Of a stretch of 64,000 nt of DNA, positions 1-8,575 are shown one piece after another. Source of the DNA: Lederbergia wuyishanensis. Its GTDB lineage: Bacteria; Bacillota; Bacilli; Bacillales; Bacillaceae_C. Where the stretch lies: positions 87,142-151,141 of the forward strand of contig NZ_JALIRM010000015.1 in the NCBI RefSeq assembly GCF_022900255.1. Direction: 5' to 3'. The stretch's first letter is position 1, and every line of letters begins with the position of its first letter. The notes below the pieces were generated by a model. It saw nothing but the letters and a program-made list of their open reading frames with translations. It was not told the origin of the DNA and did no database searches. Made by a program: the position numbers and the translations under genes.

Positions 1-398
1 ACATTAATAGCCAGATGGAAGCTATAAAAGAAAAATCCGGTGAATGGAAAGAAACCGTAATGGATAAAAGCTCGGAGCTCACTTCAACAGCAATGGAAAA
101 AACTGATCAACTTCGCCAAGCAGCAATGGAAAAGGGTAGCAATGTAGTAGAAGTAGTGAAAGATAAAGCTGACCAATTCCGAAGCACAGCGAATGGAGTA
201 ACTGACCAACTTACAGAAAATGCGAAAGATATGACAGATGAATGGAGAGAGACTGTTCATGAAGCTACTGACACTATGGCAGATCAGGCTCATGGAAACA
301 TAGACGAAGTCCAAGCGCTATCAAAAGATTCAACAGATACTATGACTGAAAAAACGAAAGAAATGGCAGATAAAATTAATAATTCTATGAATGAATAA
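1..398 (+). CDS. YtxH-like protein, C-terminal part (5' truncated by window edge)
   Basis: The frame is open from the left edge, so the true start lies outside the window and the first ATG (position 15) need not be the start. About 131 residues are visible. They are hydrophilic, rich in Lys, Glu, Thr and Asp, and look continuously helical. Similar units recur: EWKETV near the beginning and EWRETV about 65 residues later, with repeated KxDQxR/T blocks in between, like LEA-type or apolipoprotein-type amphipathic repeats. YtxH proteins have an N-terminal membrane segment followed by such a tail; the membrane part would be off-window. In B. subtilis ytxH lies near ccpA and belongs to the general stress regulon, which fits this position. 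The family call rests on context and composition, and the function is unknown. Confidence 0.55.
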   Translation, partial: INSQMEAIKEKSGEWKETVMDKSSELTSTAMEKTDQLRQAAMEKGSNVVEVVKDKADQFRSTANGVTDQLTENAKDMTDEWRETVHEATDTMADQAHGNIDEVQALSKDSTDTMTEKTKEMADKINNSMNE

Positions 399-400
399 GA

Positions 401-433
401 ATAAACAGGCAGCTCGACTGCCTGTTTATTTTT
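401..433. terminator. Bidirectional terminator between ytxH-like gene and FtsA-like gene
   Basis: A 10-bp stem AAACAGGCAG / CTGCCTGTTT with a 5-base loop is followed by a T-run on the plus strand and an A-rich flank on the other side. It sits between two convergent genes and overlaps the stop codon of the minus-strand gene, so it can serve both. Confidence 0.85.
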
Positions 434-2585
434 TATCGATTAAAGTTGGCCATATTATTTCTAAATGATCACCATTATGGATTTGTGAATAGAAGGTAGC
501 TTCTTCGTTATTTATTAATATTGAAAAATTTCCAGATGCATTTTCAGGTTTATTTACATCGACGAAATTGAAGATATCTTGAAAAATAAAGTTCGATTCA
601 CTCGTTTCGTTCCATTCAATATGGTCTCCGGAAAATAATTCATCATCTGGATTTATATTCTCTCCATTACGTTTATATTCCACTACTGCTTTTGTAACGG
701 TTATTCGCTTATGATTAAAAAATACTGTAATTGAACGTTTTAGTAAATTCCCCATAGAAGAAGCAAGATTAGTTATAGTAGGGAGCAGTTTCCTTCTAAT
801 GTTTAAATCAATCATTACTGGTAAGGGTTCATTTTCATTTGCTTTTTTCCCATTTAGCAAAATTTCACCTGTAAAACTTGGAATAAATGATTCTTTTCCA
901 TTAATAAATAATATAAAAGGTTGAAGTACATTAAATAATTCTATCATTTTTAAAGTGGAGAGTAGTTCTGAGATTGTTCTCGGTATATGAACTATTATTT
1001 CATCACGATCGCTGATATTATCATTAAGTGACGCTCTTTTCCCATTTTTACTAATAATAATTGGGATATGATGGGGCTTTCCATTAATAATTGCGTGTTT
1101 AGTAGGAACATCATCGATTAAATCTCTAATTCTAATGTGGGATTGTTCGCCATCTGCACCTTTTTTAGCGACAATGACATCCCCATTTTTTATAGAGTCT
1201 TCTAAACTGCATTCTTTCTCATTTTTTAATAGAATGGGAGGTTCTCCATAAGAGCCTGGGATTGTAACTTGTTGACCATTCATTGTTACAATTATTGCCA
1301 TCCCCGGTTTTCCATAAAGCTTATTGATCATGATTCCAGATGCAAGAATGCAATCTGCAACTGTTAAGTCTTTCACTTCGAACATACGAGTAGTTTGTTC
1401 ATTCACTGTTACAGTTACATATTGAATAGGTGATTTTCTAGCGGAAATTGCAATTCCGATCGGAGTTATATTTTCAGGCCCACCAGGAATGTGATCTGCA
1501 AAAGTTAGTCCTTGAATCGCTTCTGCTCCTCTTATAGCCACTCTATTTTCAGGCAAATGTAACATCTCAGCTAATCTTTTTGGTAGCTCAGGGGTTTTGC
1601 TGCCGCCTCCGACAAGCATAACAGCTTTTGGAGATTGCCCATTATTTAATTCTCTAATTTCCATACCTATCTCTCTTGAAAGCTTATCAATAGCCGGTGA
1701 TATTTGAGCAATGACATCAGCTTTTGATATTTCATTTTCAAATCCGAGAATATCATGGACGATAATAGAGTCTTGTTCCCAAAGTTCTCTTTTTGCCTGC
1801 TCTGCTTCGGGAAAATCAAGAAGAAGCTGATCGCTTATAGCTTCCGTTATTTCGTCTCCAGCTGTTGGGACCATACCGTATGCGACAACTGTTCCCGTAT
1901 TAGTAATAGCGATATCAGAAGTTCCTGCTCCGATATCGACAAGAGCCACATTTAGCCTTCGCATGGATACTGGTACGAGTACATTAATAGCTGCAATTGG
2001 CTCTAATGTTAGTGCATCGAGCTCCAATTCAGCTCTTTGTAAAGCCTTAATTAAGGAATCAACTACAACCCGAGGTAAGAATGTAGCAATAATTTCTACT
2101 GATGCTTCATCACCTTGTTGATCAATTAAATTTCCTATGAGCTGATTATCTATAAAATAATGAAGAACGGAGTATCCTACACAATAATAGGTATTCATTT
2201 TTTCGATAGATTGCCGTTCTGCAGCCACTGCTTGTGCATTTTGGACGGCTGCTAGCTCGAGATAGAGGATATCCTCTTGATTAATTATCGGCTTGCCTTT
2301 TATATTTATGACAGATTTTGCGCGCTCAGTTTTTAAAGATCTTCCGGCAGCAGCAACACAAACTTTAGAAAGTTTTCCATATTTAATTTCTAACTGTTCC
2401 TTAACTTCTTTTATCACGTGAGCAACTGCTTGTATATCGTGAATCTGCCCGTCAACCATAGCTCTTGCTTGATGCTCTTTTACAACTAAATCTAAAACTT
2501 TATATTGTTCTCTGTTCTCTTCAATAATGAGGCCGACAACAGAACGGGTACCAATATCTAATGCAAAAATTTTTTCGCCTTGCAC
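426..2585 (-). CDS. FtsA/PilM-like actin-fold protein with a repeated C-terminal domain
   Basis: This 719-residue protein starts at GTG (SD AAGGTG about 8 nt upstream). Residues 1-380 are an actin/Hsp70-type ATPase of the FtsA/PilM group: phosphate-1 motif FALDIGTRSVVG at 7-18, phosphate-2 motif ALVDIGAGTSDIAI at 214-227, and adenosine motif MLVGGGSKTPELP at 323-335, with an SHS2-like insert before residue 200. FtsA itself is about 420-440 residues. The extra 330 residues contain about five imperfect repeats (near 433-472, 497-533, 557-592, 618-658 and 687-712), each with a hydrophobic strand, an N-G-K/Q turn and a G-D-x-I-x-hydrophobic ending. FtsA's C-terminal amphipathic membrane helix is not evident. 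It is transcribed alone, divergently from ccpA. Annotations such as cell division protein FtsA or PilM would rest on the N-terminal half only. Partners and role are unknown. Confidence 0.8.
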   Translation of the reverse strand: MQGEKIFALDIGTRSVVGLIIEENREQYKVLDLVVKEHQARAMVDGQIHDIQAVAHVIKEVKEQLEIKYGKLSKVCVAAAGRSLKTERAKSVINIKGKPIINQEDILYLELAAVQNAQAVAAERQSIEKMNTYYCVGYSVLHYFIDNQLIGNLIDQQGDEASVEIIATFLPRVVVDSLIKALQRAELELDALTLEPIAAINVLVPVSMRRLNVALVDIGAGTSDIAITNTGTVVAYGMVPTAGDEITEAISDQLLLDFPEAEQAKRELWEQDSIIVHDILGFENEISKADVIAQISPAIDKLSREIGMEIRELNNGQSPKAVMLVGGGSKTPELPKRLAEMLHLPENRVAIRGAEAIQGLTFADHIPGGPENITPIGIAISARKSPIQYVTVTVNEQTTRMFEVKDLTVADCILASGIMINKLYGKPGMAIIVTMNGQQVTIPGSYGEPPILLKNEKECSLEDSIKNGDVIVAKKGADGEQSHIRIRDLIDDVPTKHAIINGKPHHIPIIISKNGKRASLNDNISDRDEIIVHIPRTISELLSTLKMIELFNVLQPFILFINGKESFIPSFTGEILLNGKKANENEPLPVMIDLNIRRKLLPTITNLASSMGNLLKRSITVFFNHKRITVTKAVVEYKRNGENINPDDELFSGDHIEWNETSESNFIFQDIFNFVDVNKPENASGNFSILINNEEATFYSQIHNGDHLEIIWPTLIDKK

Positions 2586-2881
2586 GGAATTTCACCTTCC
2601 AGAAAATATGCAAATATGTAGCTAATTTAAAATGTATCATAACTTTAGGCTAAAAAGAAGGATAGCTACTAAGGTTTTACAGTCTAATATAAAGAAAAAC
2701 TAATATTTTTTATCGAAAAAGGGTATATTTTGGAAAAGGTATGATAAAATATGAAAATTTATTCACAAATAAGGGAAATGATTTGCAGGTAAGAGGTTTC
2801 ATATCGTATGATTATTGAAGTATTAATAAACGGTTCTGGATCGTTTTGTCGAAAGAAGTAATTGAGGAGTGTGAGTTGTCG

Positions 2882-3889
2882 ATGAATGTAACAATATATG
2901 ATGTTGCAAGAGAAGCAAATGTTTCCATGGCTACTGTTTCTAGGGTAGTTAATGGTAATCCAAATGTAAAGCCAACTACTAGAAAAAAGGTATTAGAAGT
3001 AATCGAAAGATTAGAATATAGACCAAATGCTGTAGCAAGGGGTCTTGCTAGTAAGAAAACAACTACGGTCGGTGTAATCATACCGGATATCTCTAGTATA
3101 TTCTACGGAGAATTAGCTCGTGGAATTGAAGATATCGCAACTATGTATAAGTATAATATTATCTTAAGTAATTCTGACCAAAATTTAAATAAAGAATTAC
3201 ATTTACTTAATACAATGCTCGGTAAGCAAGTGGACGGAATCGTATTTATGGGCGGAAATATTAGTGAAGAATTACAAAATGAATTCAAGCGTTCTCCTGT
3301 TCCGATTGTTCTTGCTGGCTCTATCGAAGAAACTGGAACCACACCATCTGTTAATATAGATTATCATCAAGCTTCATTTGATGCTGTTACAGCATTTATT
3401 AATGAAGGGCATAAAAAAATCGCTTATGCTATTGGTTCGTTAAATGACTCAATTAATAGAGATCAAAAACTAGTTGGCTATAAGGAAGCCCTAGAAAAAG
3501 CTGGATTAGAATACAATGAGGATTATGTAGTAGAAGGCGATGATTCCTATGATTCTGGGCTTGAAGCTTGGACGAAACTTAGCCAATTGTCAGACAGGCC
3601 AACAGCTGTTGTAACGGGTCATGATGAATTAGCACTAGGAATTATGCACGGTGCACAAGATGAAGGATTAACGATTCCAAATGATTTAGAAGTTATTTCT
3701 TCCGATGATACAAGGTTAACTCTTATGGTGCGTCCACAACTCTCATCCGTTGTTCAGCCGTTATACGATATTGGCGCAGTTGCAATGAGATTATTGACTA
3801 AACTTATGAATAAAGAAACAGTAGACGAACAAATCGTTGTACTTCCTCATCGAATCGAATATAGAGGAACTACAAAAAAAGTACAATAA
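2882..3889 (+). CDS. ccpA: Catabolite control protein A
   Basis: LacI/GalR-family master regulator of carbon catabolite control. With HPr-Ser-P as corepressor it binds cre sites to repress catabolic genes and activate overflow genes such as ackA. The 335-residue product (334 in B. subtilis) has the N-terminal [23 protein letters not shown], the hinge helix [11 protein letters not shown], and a periplasmic-binding-protein-like core ending in a C-terminal block ([20 protein letters not shown]) that is nearly the same as in B. subtilis. An in-frame TTG at 2846 would add 12 residues, but the ATG at 2882 follows GAGGAG at a normal distance and gives the family N-terminus, so it was chosen. The motPS genes that follow ccpA in B. 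subtilis are absent; acuC follows convergently. Confidence 0.97.
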   Translation: MNVTIYDVAREANVSMATVSRVVNGNPNVKPTTRKKVLEVIERLEYRPNAVARGLASKKTTTVGVIIPDISSIFYGELARGIEDIATMYKYNIILSNSDQNLNKELHLLNTMLGKQVDGIVFMGGNISEELQNEFKRSPVPIVLAGSIEETGTTPSVNIDYHQASFDAVTAFINEGHKKIAYAIGSLNDSINRDQKLVGYKEALEKAGLEYNEDYVVEGDDSYDSGLEAWTKLSQLSDRPTAVVTGHDELALGIMHGAQDEGLTIPNDLEVISSDDTRLTLMVRPQLSSVVQPLYDIGAVAMRLLTKLMNKETVDEQIVVLPHRIEYRGTTKKVQ

Positions 3890-3908
3890 TAAAAGAATAG
3901 TCAATAAA

Positions 3909-3948
3909 AGTGCGGACCTTGTATGATACGGGTCCGTTTATGCTTTTA
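3909..3948 (+). terminator. ccpA terminator
   Basis: The hairpin CGGACC / GGTCCG (3913-3918 with 3931-3936) is followed by a T-rich stretch just after the ccpA stop. Confidence 0.7.
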
Positions 3949-4001
3949 TAATTGGCCAGCAGTGTATACACTAAAAAATATATTTAAATAAAGATGTTAA
4001 A

Positions 4002-4026
4002 AAAACGGGCTTTATTCTTGCCCGTT
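4002..4026 (-). terminator. acuC terminator overlapping its stop codon
   Basis: Stem ACGGGC / GCCCGT with a 9-base loop, A-run on one side and T-run on the other. Read on the minus strand, the last acuC codons form the first arm and the T-run follows the second. Confidence 0.8.
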
Positions 4027-5199
4027 TTTTTGTTTGTTTCTTTGAAGTTGCTGCCTAACAATATAAAGTGCGCGGTCAACGGTTTGTTTATTTTTCTCTT
4101 CTATATCCTTTTTCCGAGGTATGGGTTCGTACATGTCAATTGGATCTTCCCATTGGTCAATCAATTGGAAAGGGGCTTTCGGTTGCCACCGATGAACCCA
4201 ATTTTCCGGTAGTGGTCCGGATATTTCACTCCATCCTATCATCTCTAGCCATATAAGTGACCACGCTCGTGGAACGACTCGCCAAATATCATAGCCACCA
4301 CCTCCAACTGCAATCCATCTTCCACCACAGTATTTATGTGCGATTTCATGGGCCAATTTCGGGATTGCCCTATAAGTCGCAATAGAAGTGGATAGGTGGG
4401 TTAAAGGATCAAAATAATGGGCATCTGCTCCATTTTGTGTCACCATCACATCGGGCTGAAAATATTCCGCAATATCCATGAGAGCAGTTTTATAAGATTC
4501 AATAAATGAATCGTCTTCAGTAAAAGCATCGAGAGGGATGTTAAAAGAATATCCATATCCACTTCCTTGTCCCCATTCATTTACACTTCCTGTTCCGGGA
4601 AATAAATATCTTCCAGTTTCATGTATTGAAAGTGTGCAGACAGTATTATCATCATAAAAAGAGCTTTGCACCCCATCTCCGTGATGAGCATCAGTATCTA
4701 TATATAAAACTCGTGCCTTGTATTTTTCTAAAATATATTTAATCGCAACGGCACTGTCATTGTAGACGCAGAAACCAGAAGCTTTTCCTGGAAAACCATG
4801 GTGCAGGCCTCCGCCAAGATGAAGAGCGTGATCAGCCTTACCTTGTAAAACATAATCAACCGCTGTTAATGTTCCTCCAACAAGTTGTGCACTCGCCATA
4901 TGCATCCCTTTAAAAATTGGAGTATCTTCCGTACCTAAACCAAAATTTTCCGCCTTTTCTTTTGAAAGATTCCCGTCACTTGCAAGCTTTACAGCCTCAA
5001 TATAAGAAGGTTCATGATTTAATAGAAGTTCTTCGTCAGATGCGATTCGCGGTACTATAATATCATCCGTTTTAATGGCACCGAGTTCATTTAATAAATC
5101 TAAGGTTAATGTTAATCGATGCTGATTAAATGGATGATGTTCCGAAAATCGATAAGACAATAATGAGTCAGAGTAAATGAATACTGAATCTTTTTTCAT
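4012..5199 (-). CDS. acuC: Acetoin utilization protein AcuC, class I-type deacetylase
   Basis: Zinc-dependent deacetylase of the histone-deacetylase fold. In B. subtilis AcuC removes the acetyl group that AcuA puts on acetyl-CoA synthetase, reactivating it. The 395-residue product carries the family active-site blocks GGGLHHGFPGKASGF (129-143), YIDTDAHHGDGVQ (166-178, with zinc ligands D170 and H172), and QNGADAHYFDPL. The reading frame extends 9 codons further upstream, but the ATG at 5199 overlaps the acuB stop as ATGA and gives the normal N-terminus MKKDSVFIYS. It is the last gene of acuABC, translationally coupled to acuB. Confidence 0.96.
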   Translation of the reverse strand: MKKDSVFIYSDSLLSYRFSEHHPFNQHRLTLTLDLLNELGAIKTDDIIVPRIASDEELLLNHEPSYIEAVKLASDGNLSKEKAENFGLGTEDTPIFKGMHMASAQLVGGTLTAVDYVLQGKADHALHLGGGLHHGFPGKASGFCVYNDSAVAIKYILEKYKARVLYIDTDAHHGDGVQSSFYDDNTVCTLSIHETGRYLFPGTGSVNEWGQGSGYGYSFNIPLDAFTEDDSFIESYKTALMDIAEYFQPDVMVTQNGADAHYFDPLTHLSTSIATYRAIPKLAHEIAHKYCGGRWIAVGGGGYDIWRVVPRAWSLIWLEMIGWSEISGPLPENWVHRWQPKAPFQLIDQWEDPIDMYEPIPRKKDIEEKNKQTVDRALYIVRQQLQRNKQKNGQE

Positions 5200-5852
5200 G
5201 CTTTCATCCCTGGCGAATTTGGCCACATCACTTGAAGTCCTTCTTTTTTTAAGTTCTCAATCACTAAAAGCGGATTCATTGTAGCCACCCGAAAAACAAG
5301 GATTTTAGCGTTTTCATTATCTTGAGCGGGATAGACAAGGACACTATGGACATTCACTTTGAACTTCTGAAAAATACCCGTTACTTCATGCAGCACTCCT
5401 GGGCGATTTTCAACTTTCACTTCTATTTGTGAACCGGGCTTATTAGCACCAGTTAATTCAACCAATGTATGTAATAAATCTGTCCCAGTTATAATACCTA
5501 CTAATTCTCCATTTTGTAAAATCGGTAGACAGCCAATTTTATGATCATAAAAAATAACGGCTACTTCCTCTACAAAATCAAGTGGATGACCAGTAATAAT
5601 ATTTGTAGTCATAATAGTTGAGAGTGGCATTTCGAGTTGTTCATGTAATTTATCACTTTCGGAAAATACGGGAGTAGCACTTTTAATATCTCTGTCAGTT
5701 ACTAGACCGATCATTTTCTTTTCACTATTTAATAGGGGAAGATGCCTTATGTTTTTTTCACGCATGAGATGGATGGCGGTTCTAATTGAATCTTCGGGCG
5801 ATAATGTAATGACATCTTTCGTCATAATTTGTTCTACTATCAATCTTTTCAC
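5196..5852 (-). CDS. acuB: Acetoin utilization protein AcuB, CBS-ACT protein
   Basis: The 218-residue product has two CBS domains (first block IMTKDVITLSPEDSIRTAIH from about residue 9; second starting IMTTNIITGHPLDFVEE) followed by a C-terminal ACT domain (VKVENRPGVLHEVTGIFQKF, roughly 144-163 onward). This CBS-CBS-ACT order is that of B. subtilis AcuB. CBS pairs usually bind adenine nucleotides and ACT domains small metabolites, so a sensory role in AcsA regulation is likely, although the molecular role of AcuB is not established. It lies 18 bp after acuA and overlaps acuC by 4 bp. Confidence 0.95.
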   Translation of the reverse strand: MKRLIVEQIMTKDVITLSPEDSIRTAIHLMREKNIRHLPLLNSEKKMIGLVTDRDIKSATPVFSESDKLHEQLEMPLSTIMTTNIITGHPLDFVEEVAVIFYDHKIGCLPILQNGELVGIITGTDLLHTLVELTGANKPGSQIEVKVENRPGVLHEVTGIFQKFKVNVHSVLVYPAQDNENAKILVFRVATMNPLLVIENLKKEGLQVMWPNSPGMKA

Positions 5853-5870
5853 TCCTTTTTGAATAGAATA

Positions 5871-6503
5871 TTAATACATAAAGCGATTTACAAAACGAAT
5901 ACTATCAAACTGCTGAAGGGATTCTGTATCAACTCTTGCACCAACTCTAACCATCAAACAATTAGCGGGGTGCGATGTAATTTCTGGATCGTCAGTGGCA
6001 TACCATTCCAATCCCCCCGAATTCATCATTTTCTCCATTATTTTTCTGTATTCCCACACATCCAAACCAGTACCTTTTAAATCCCAATGCCAATAATATT
6101 CCGTTGTGATGATAATATAATCTTCCATTGCATCATCCATCATGGATACGTGTAAAAGTCCTTTTCCAACCCCAGATCCTCTATACTTTGGAATGACTTC
6201 TATTGCTCCTAGCTCTATTAAATTCACCATATTCCCCTGAGACCATCTTTCCAAAGGGTCAGGGTAAAGATATGTCACGTAACCTACGACTTCATTTTCA
6301 TATCTGGCAATAATAATTCTTCCTTCTGGGAGATCTGCAATACCTATTAACGCTTCGTGTTGCTGTTTTGCTGGACGGAAAGCAACTAGGTCTTCATGAA
6401 ACTCTAGTTTACTGAGCTGATCTGCAGATATAGGTCCTTCAATGAGCAAATTGCCATTCTTCGTCTTTAATTCCATCGCATTATATGTTTTTTTATGCTC
6501 CAC
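5871..6503 (-). CDS. acuA: Acetyl-CoA synthetase acetyltransferase AcuA (GNAT)
   Basis: GNAT-family protein lysine acetyltransferase that acetylates and inactivates acetyl-CoA synthetase using acetyl-CoA. The product is 210 residues, the B. subtilis length. The acetyl-CoA pyrophosphate-binding motif is visible in VIPKYRGSGVGKGLLH, preceded by the beta-strand IELGAIEV. It is the first gene of acuABC and is transcribed divergently from acsA, its target gene, across a 149-bp intergenic region. SD AGGAGG precedes the start. Confidence 0.96.
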   Translation of the reverse strand: MEHKKTYNAMELKTKNGNLLIEGPISADQLSKLEFHEDLVAFRPAKQQHEALIGIADLPEGRIIIARYENEVVGYVTYLYPDPLERWSQGNMVNLIELGAIEVIPKYRGSGVGKGLLHVSMMDDAMEDYIIITTEYYWHWDLKGTGLDVWEYRKIMEKMMNSGGLEWYATDDPEITSHPANCLMVRVGARVDTESLQQFDSIRFVNRFMY

Positions 6504-6559
6504 AAAACCCCTCCTAAAGTGCTTGTATTCATATTATAGCTGTAAATAGAAATTAAAAA

Positions 6560-6574
6560 TATGTTCAAAAAATT
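6560..6574. promoter_or_regulatory. Possible CodY box between acuA and acsA
   Basis: Read on the minus strand this is AATTTTTTGAACATA, 3 mismatches from the CodY consensus AATTTTCWGAAAATT. It lies in the divergent acuA/acsA promoter region, and acsA is under CodY and CcpA control in B. subtilis. The region is AT-rich, so a chance match is quite possible. No convincing cre site was seen here. Confidence 0.3.
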
Positions 6575-6584
6575 GTAAAAAAAT

Positions 6585-6613
6585 TTGAGAATAATAGTTC
6601 TTTATATTATAAT
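6585..6613 (+). promoter_or_regulatory. Predicted sigma-A promoter of acsA
   Basis: TTGAGA (6585-6590), a 17-bp spacer, and TATAAT (6608-6613), placed about 40 bp before the acsA start. Confidence 0.65.
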
Positions 6614-6652
6614 ATAAAACGTGATTCTAGACACTAAAGGGGAGTTGTGCAC

Positions 6653-8371
6653 ATGAAGTTGGAAGCGTTGCCAGTCATCGAAGGTAAATACAATTTACAG
6701 AATTACGATGAAATGTATGCAAATTTTAATTGGTCTGAAGCAGAGAAAAACTTTTCATGGTATGAAACTGGCCGTGTAAATATGGCCTATGAAGCAATAG
6801 ATCGTCATACGGAGACGTTCCGCAAAAATAAGGTTGCGCTATATTACCGCGATGGTGTAAGAGACGAAAAATATACGTTTAATGATATGAAAAAATGGAC
6901 GAATAAAGCAGGAAACGTTCTAAAGACGTATGGAAATGTTGAAAAAGGCGATAGAGTATTTATTTTTATGCCTAGATCTCCTGAACTATATTTTGCTATC
7001 CTTGGAGCGATTAAGCTCGGTGCAATTGTTGGACCACTTTTTGAAGCATTCATGGAGGGAGCGGTAAAAGATAGATTAGAAGATAGTGAGGCTAAAGTTC
7101 TTGTCACGACACCGGAATTATTAAAAAGGGTTCCAGTCGATGAATTGCCTTCATTGAAACATATATTCCTAGTAGGTGATGGAATTGAAGAGGAAGGACC
7201 TTTTATTGATTTTAATAAGCGTTTAAAAGCTGCTGATAAAAATCTTGAAATAGAGTGGGTTGACCGTAATGATGGAATGATCCTTCATTACACATCTGGC
7301 TCTACAGGTCGTCCAAAAGGTGTTCTTCATGTTCATAATGCAATGATTCAACAGTACCAAACGGCTCGCTGGATATTAGATTTACAAGAAGAAGATATTT
7401 ACTGGTGTACAGCAGATCCAGGATGGGTAACAGGAACATCTTATGGTATCTTCGGACCTTGGTTAACAGGAACCACAAATGTAATTGTTGGAGGACGCTT
7501 TAAACCTGAAAATTGGTATCAAACATTGGAAGATTACGGAGTAACTGTATGGTATAGTGCTCCAACTGCCTTTAGGATGTTAATGAGTGCAGGGGATGAG
7601 CATGTAAAACAATTTGATTTATCAGAATTACGCCATATTCTAAGTGTAGGGGAACCACTAAATCCTGAAGTAATCCGTTGGGGAATGAAAGTGTTCAACA
7701 AACGTATTCACGACACTTGGTGGATGACAGAAACGGGTGCAATGTTAATCGGAAACTATCCATGCATCGAAATCAAACCAGGTTCCATGGGAAAACCAAT
7801 TCCAGGAGTGGAAGCTGCGATTGTAGACGATCAAGGAAACGTCTTACCGGCCAATAGAATGGGTAATTTAGCTATTAAAAAAGGCTGGCCATCCATGATG
7901 CACGAAATTTGGAATAATAAAGAAAAGTATAATTCATATTTCCTAACTGGTGATTGGTATGTATCTGGAGACTCAGCCTATATGGATGAGGATGGCTATT
8001 TCTTCTTCCAAGGAAGAGTAGATGACGTCATCATGACTTCTGGAGAACGTGTAGGTCCGTTTGAAGTAGAAAGTAAGCTACTTGAGCATCCTGCAGTAGC
8101 GGAAGCAGGTGTTATCGGAAAACCTGATCCAGTTCGTGGTGAAATCATCAAAGCATTTATTGCGTTGCTTGATGGTCAGGAGCCTTCAGAAGAACTTGCT
8201 GAAGATATTAAACAATTCGTGAAAAAAGGTCTTGCTGCACATGCTGCACCTCGCGAAATTGAATTCCGAGATAAACTTCCAAAAACACGCAGTGGAAAAA
8301 TAATGCGCCGAGTCCTAAAAGCTTGGGAGCTAAACTTGCCAACAGGTGACTTATCTACAATGGAAGACTAA
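6653..8371 (+). CDS. acsA: Acetyl-CoA synthetase
   Basis: ANL-superfamily enzyme making acetyl-CoA from acetate, ATP and CoA; it lets cells use the acetate or acetoin-derived acetate excreted earlier. The 572-residue protein has the AMP-binding P-loop YTSGSTGRPKG (about 213-223), the motif WWMTETG (near 356) and the C-terminal acylation-lysine motif PKTRSGKIMRR. That lysine is residue 549, the same number as the AcuA target in B. subtilis AcsA. A GTG at 6647 is in frame, but the ATG at 6653 is 8 nt after AAAGGGGAG and is preferred. It stands alone with its own promoter and terminator, divergent from acuABC. Confidence 0.97.
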   Translation: MKLEALPVIEGKYNLQNYDEMYANFNWSEAEKNFSWYETGRVNMAYEAIDRHTETFRKNKVALYYRDGVRDEKYTFNDMKKWTNKAGNVLKTYGNVEKGDRVFIFMPRSPELYFAILGAIKLGAIVGPLFEAFMEGAVKDRLEDSEAKVLVTTPELLKRVPVDELPSLKHIFLVGDGIEEEGPFIDFNKRLKAADKNLEIEWVDRNDGMILHYTSGSTGRPKGVLHVHNAMIQQYQTARWILDLQEEDIYWCTADPGWVTGTSYGIFGPWLTGTTNVIVGGRFKPENWYQTLEDYGVTVWYSAPTAFRMLMSAGDEHVKQFDLSELRHILSVGEPLNPEVIRWGMKVFNKRIHDTWWMTETGAMLIGNYPCIEIKPGSMGKPIPGVEAAIVDDQGNVLPANRMGNLAIKKGWPSMMHEIWNNKEKYNSYFLTGDWYVSGDSAYMDEDGYFFFQGRVDDVIMTSGERVGPFEVESKLLEHPAVAEAGVIGKPDPVRGEIIKAFIALLDGQEPSEELAEDIKQFVKKGLAAHAAPREIEFRDKLPKTRSGKIMRRVLKAWELNLPTGDLSTMED

Positions 8372-8375
8372 TTAA

Positions 8376-8420
8376 AAGTCCCGTACCATCTATAGTAATG
8401 GTACGGGACTTCTGATTTTT
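8376..8420 (+). terminator. acsA terminator
   Basis: A 14-bp stem AAGTCCCGTACCAT / ATGGTACGGGACTT closes directly after the acsA stop, followed by a T-rich tail. Confidence 0.85.
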
Positions 8421-8542
8421 ATTATTCTCGATAATTATACTGTCGCTTGAGCCTGAACTCATTCGATTTTAGTAAATCAATTTTAATAGAGTTAGGACAA
8501 ATCGCTAATATAAAAATTTCAGTACTGATTGATAATAATCAC

Positions 8543-8570
8543 ACAAAAAAACCGGGCATTGGCCCGGCTT
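8543..8570 (-). terminator. Terminator of the penicillin-binding protein gene
   Basis: On the minus strand the stem GCCGGGCC / GCCCGGT with a short loop is followed by a T-run, a few bases beyond the stop codon. Confidence 0.85.
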
Positions 8571-8575
8571 TCCTA

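Noticed and set aside
2812..3342. Minus-strand frames inside ccpA
   Set aside because: Shadows of the ccpA coding sequence.
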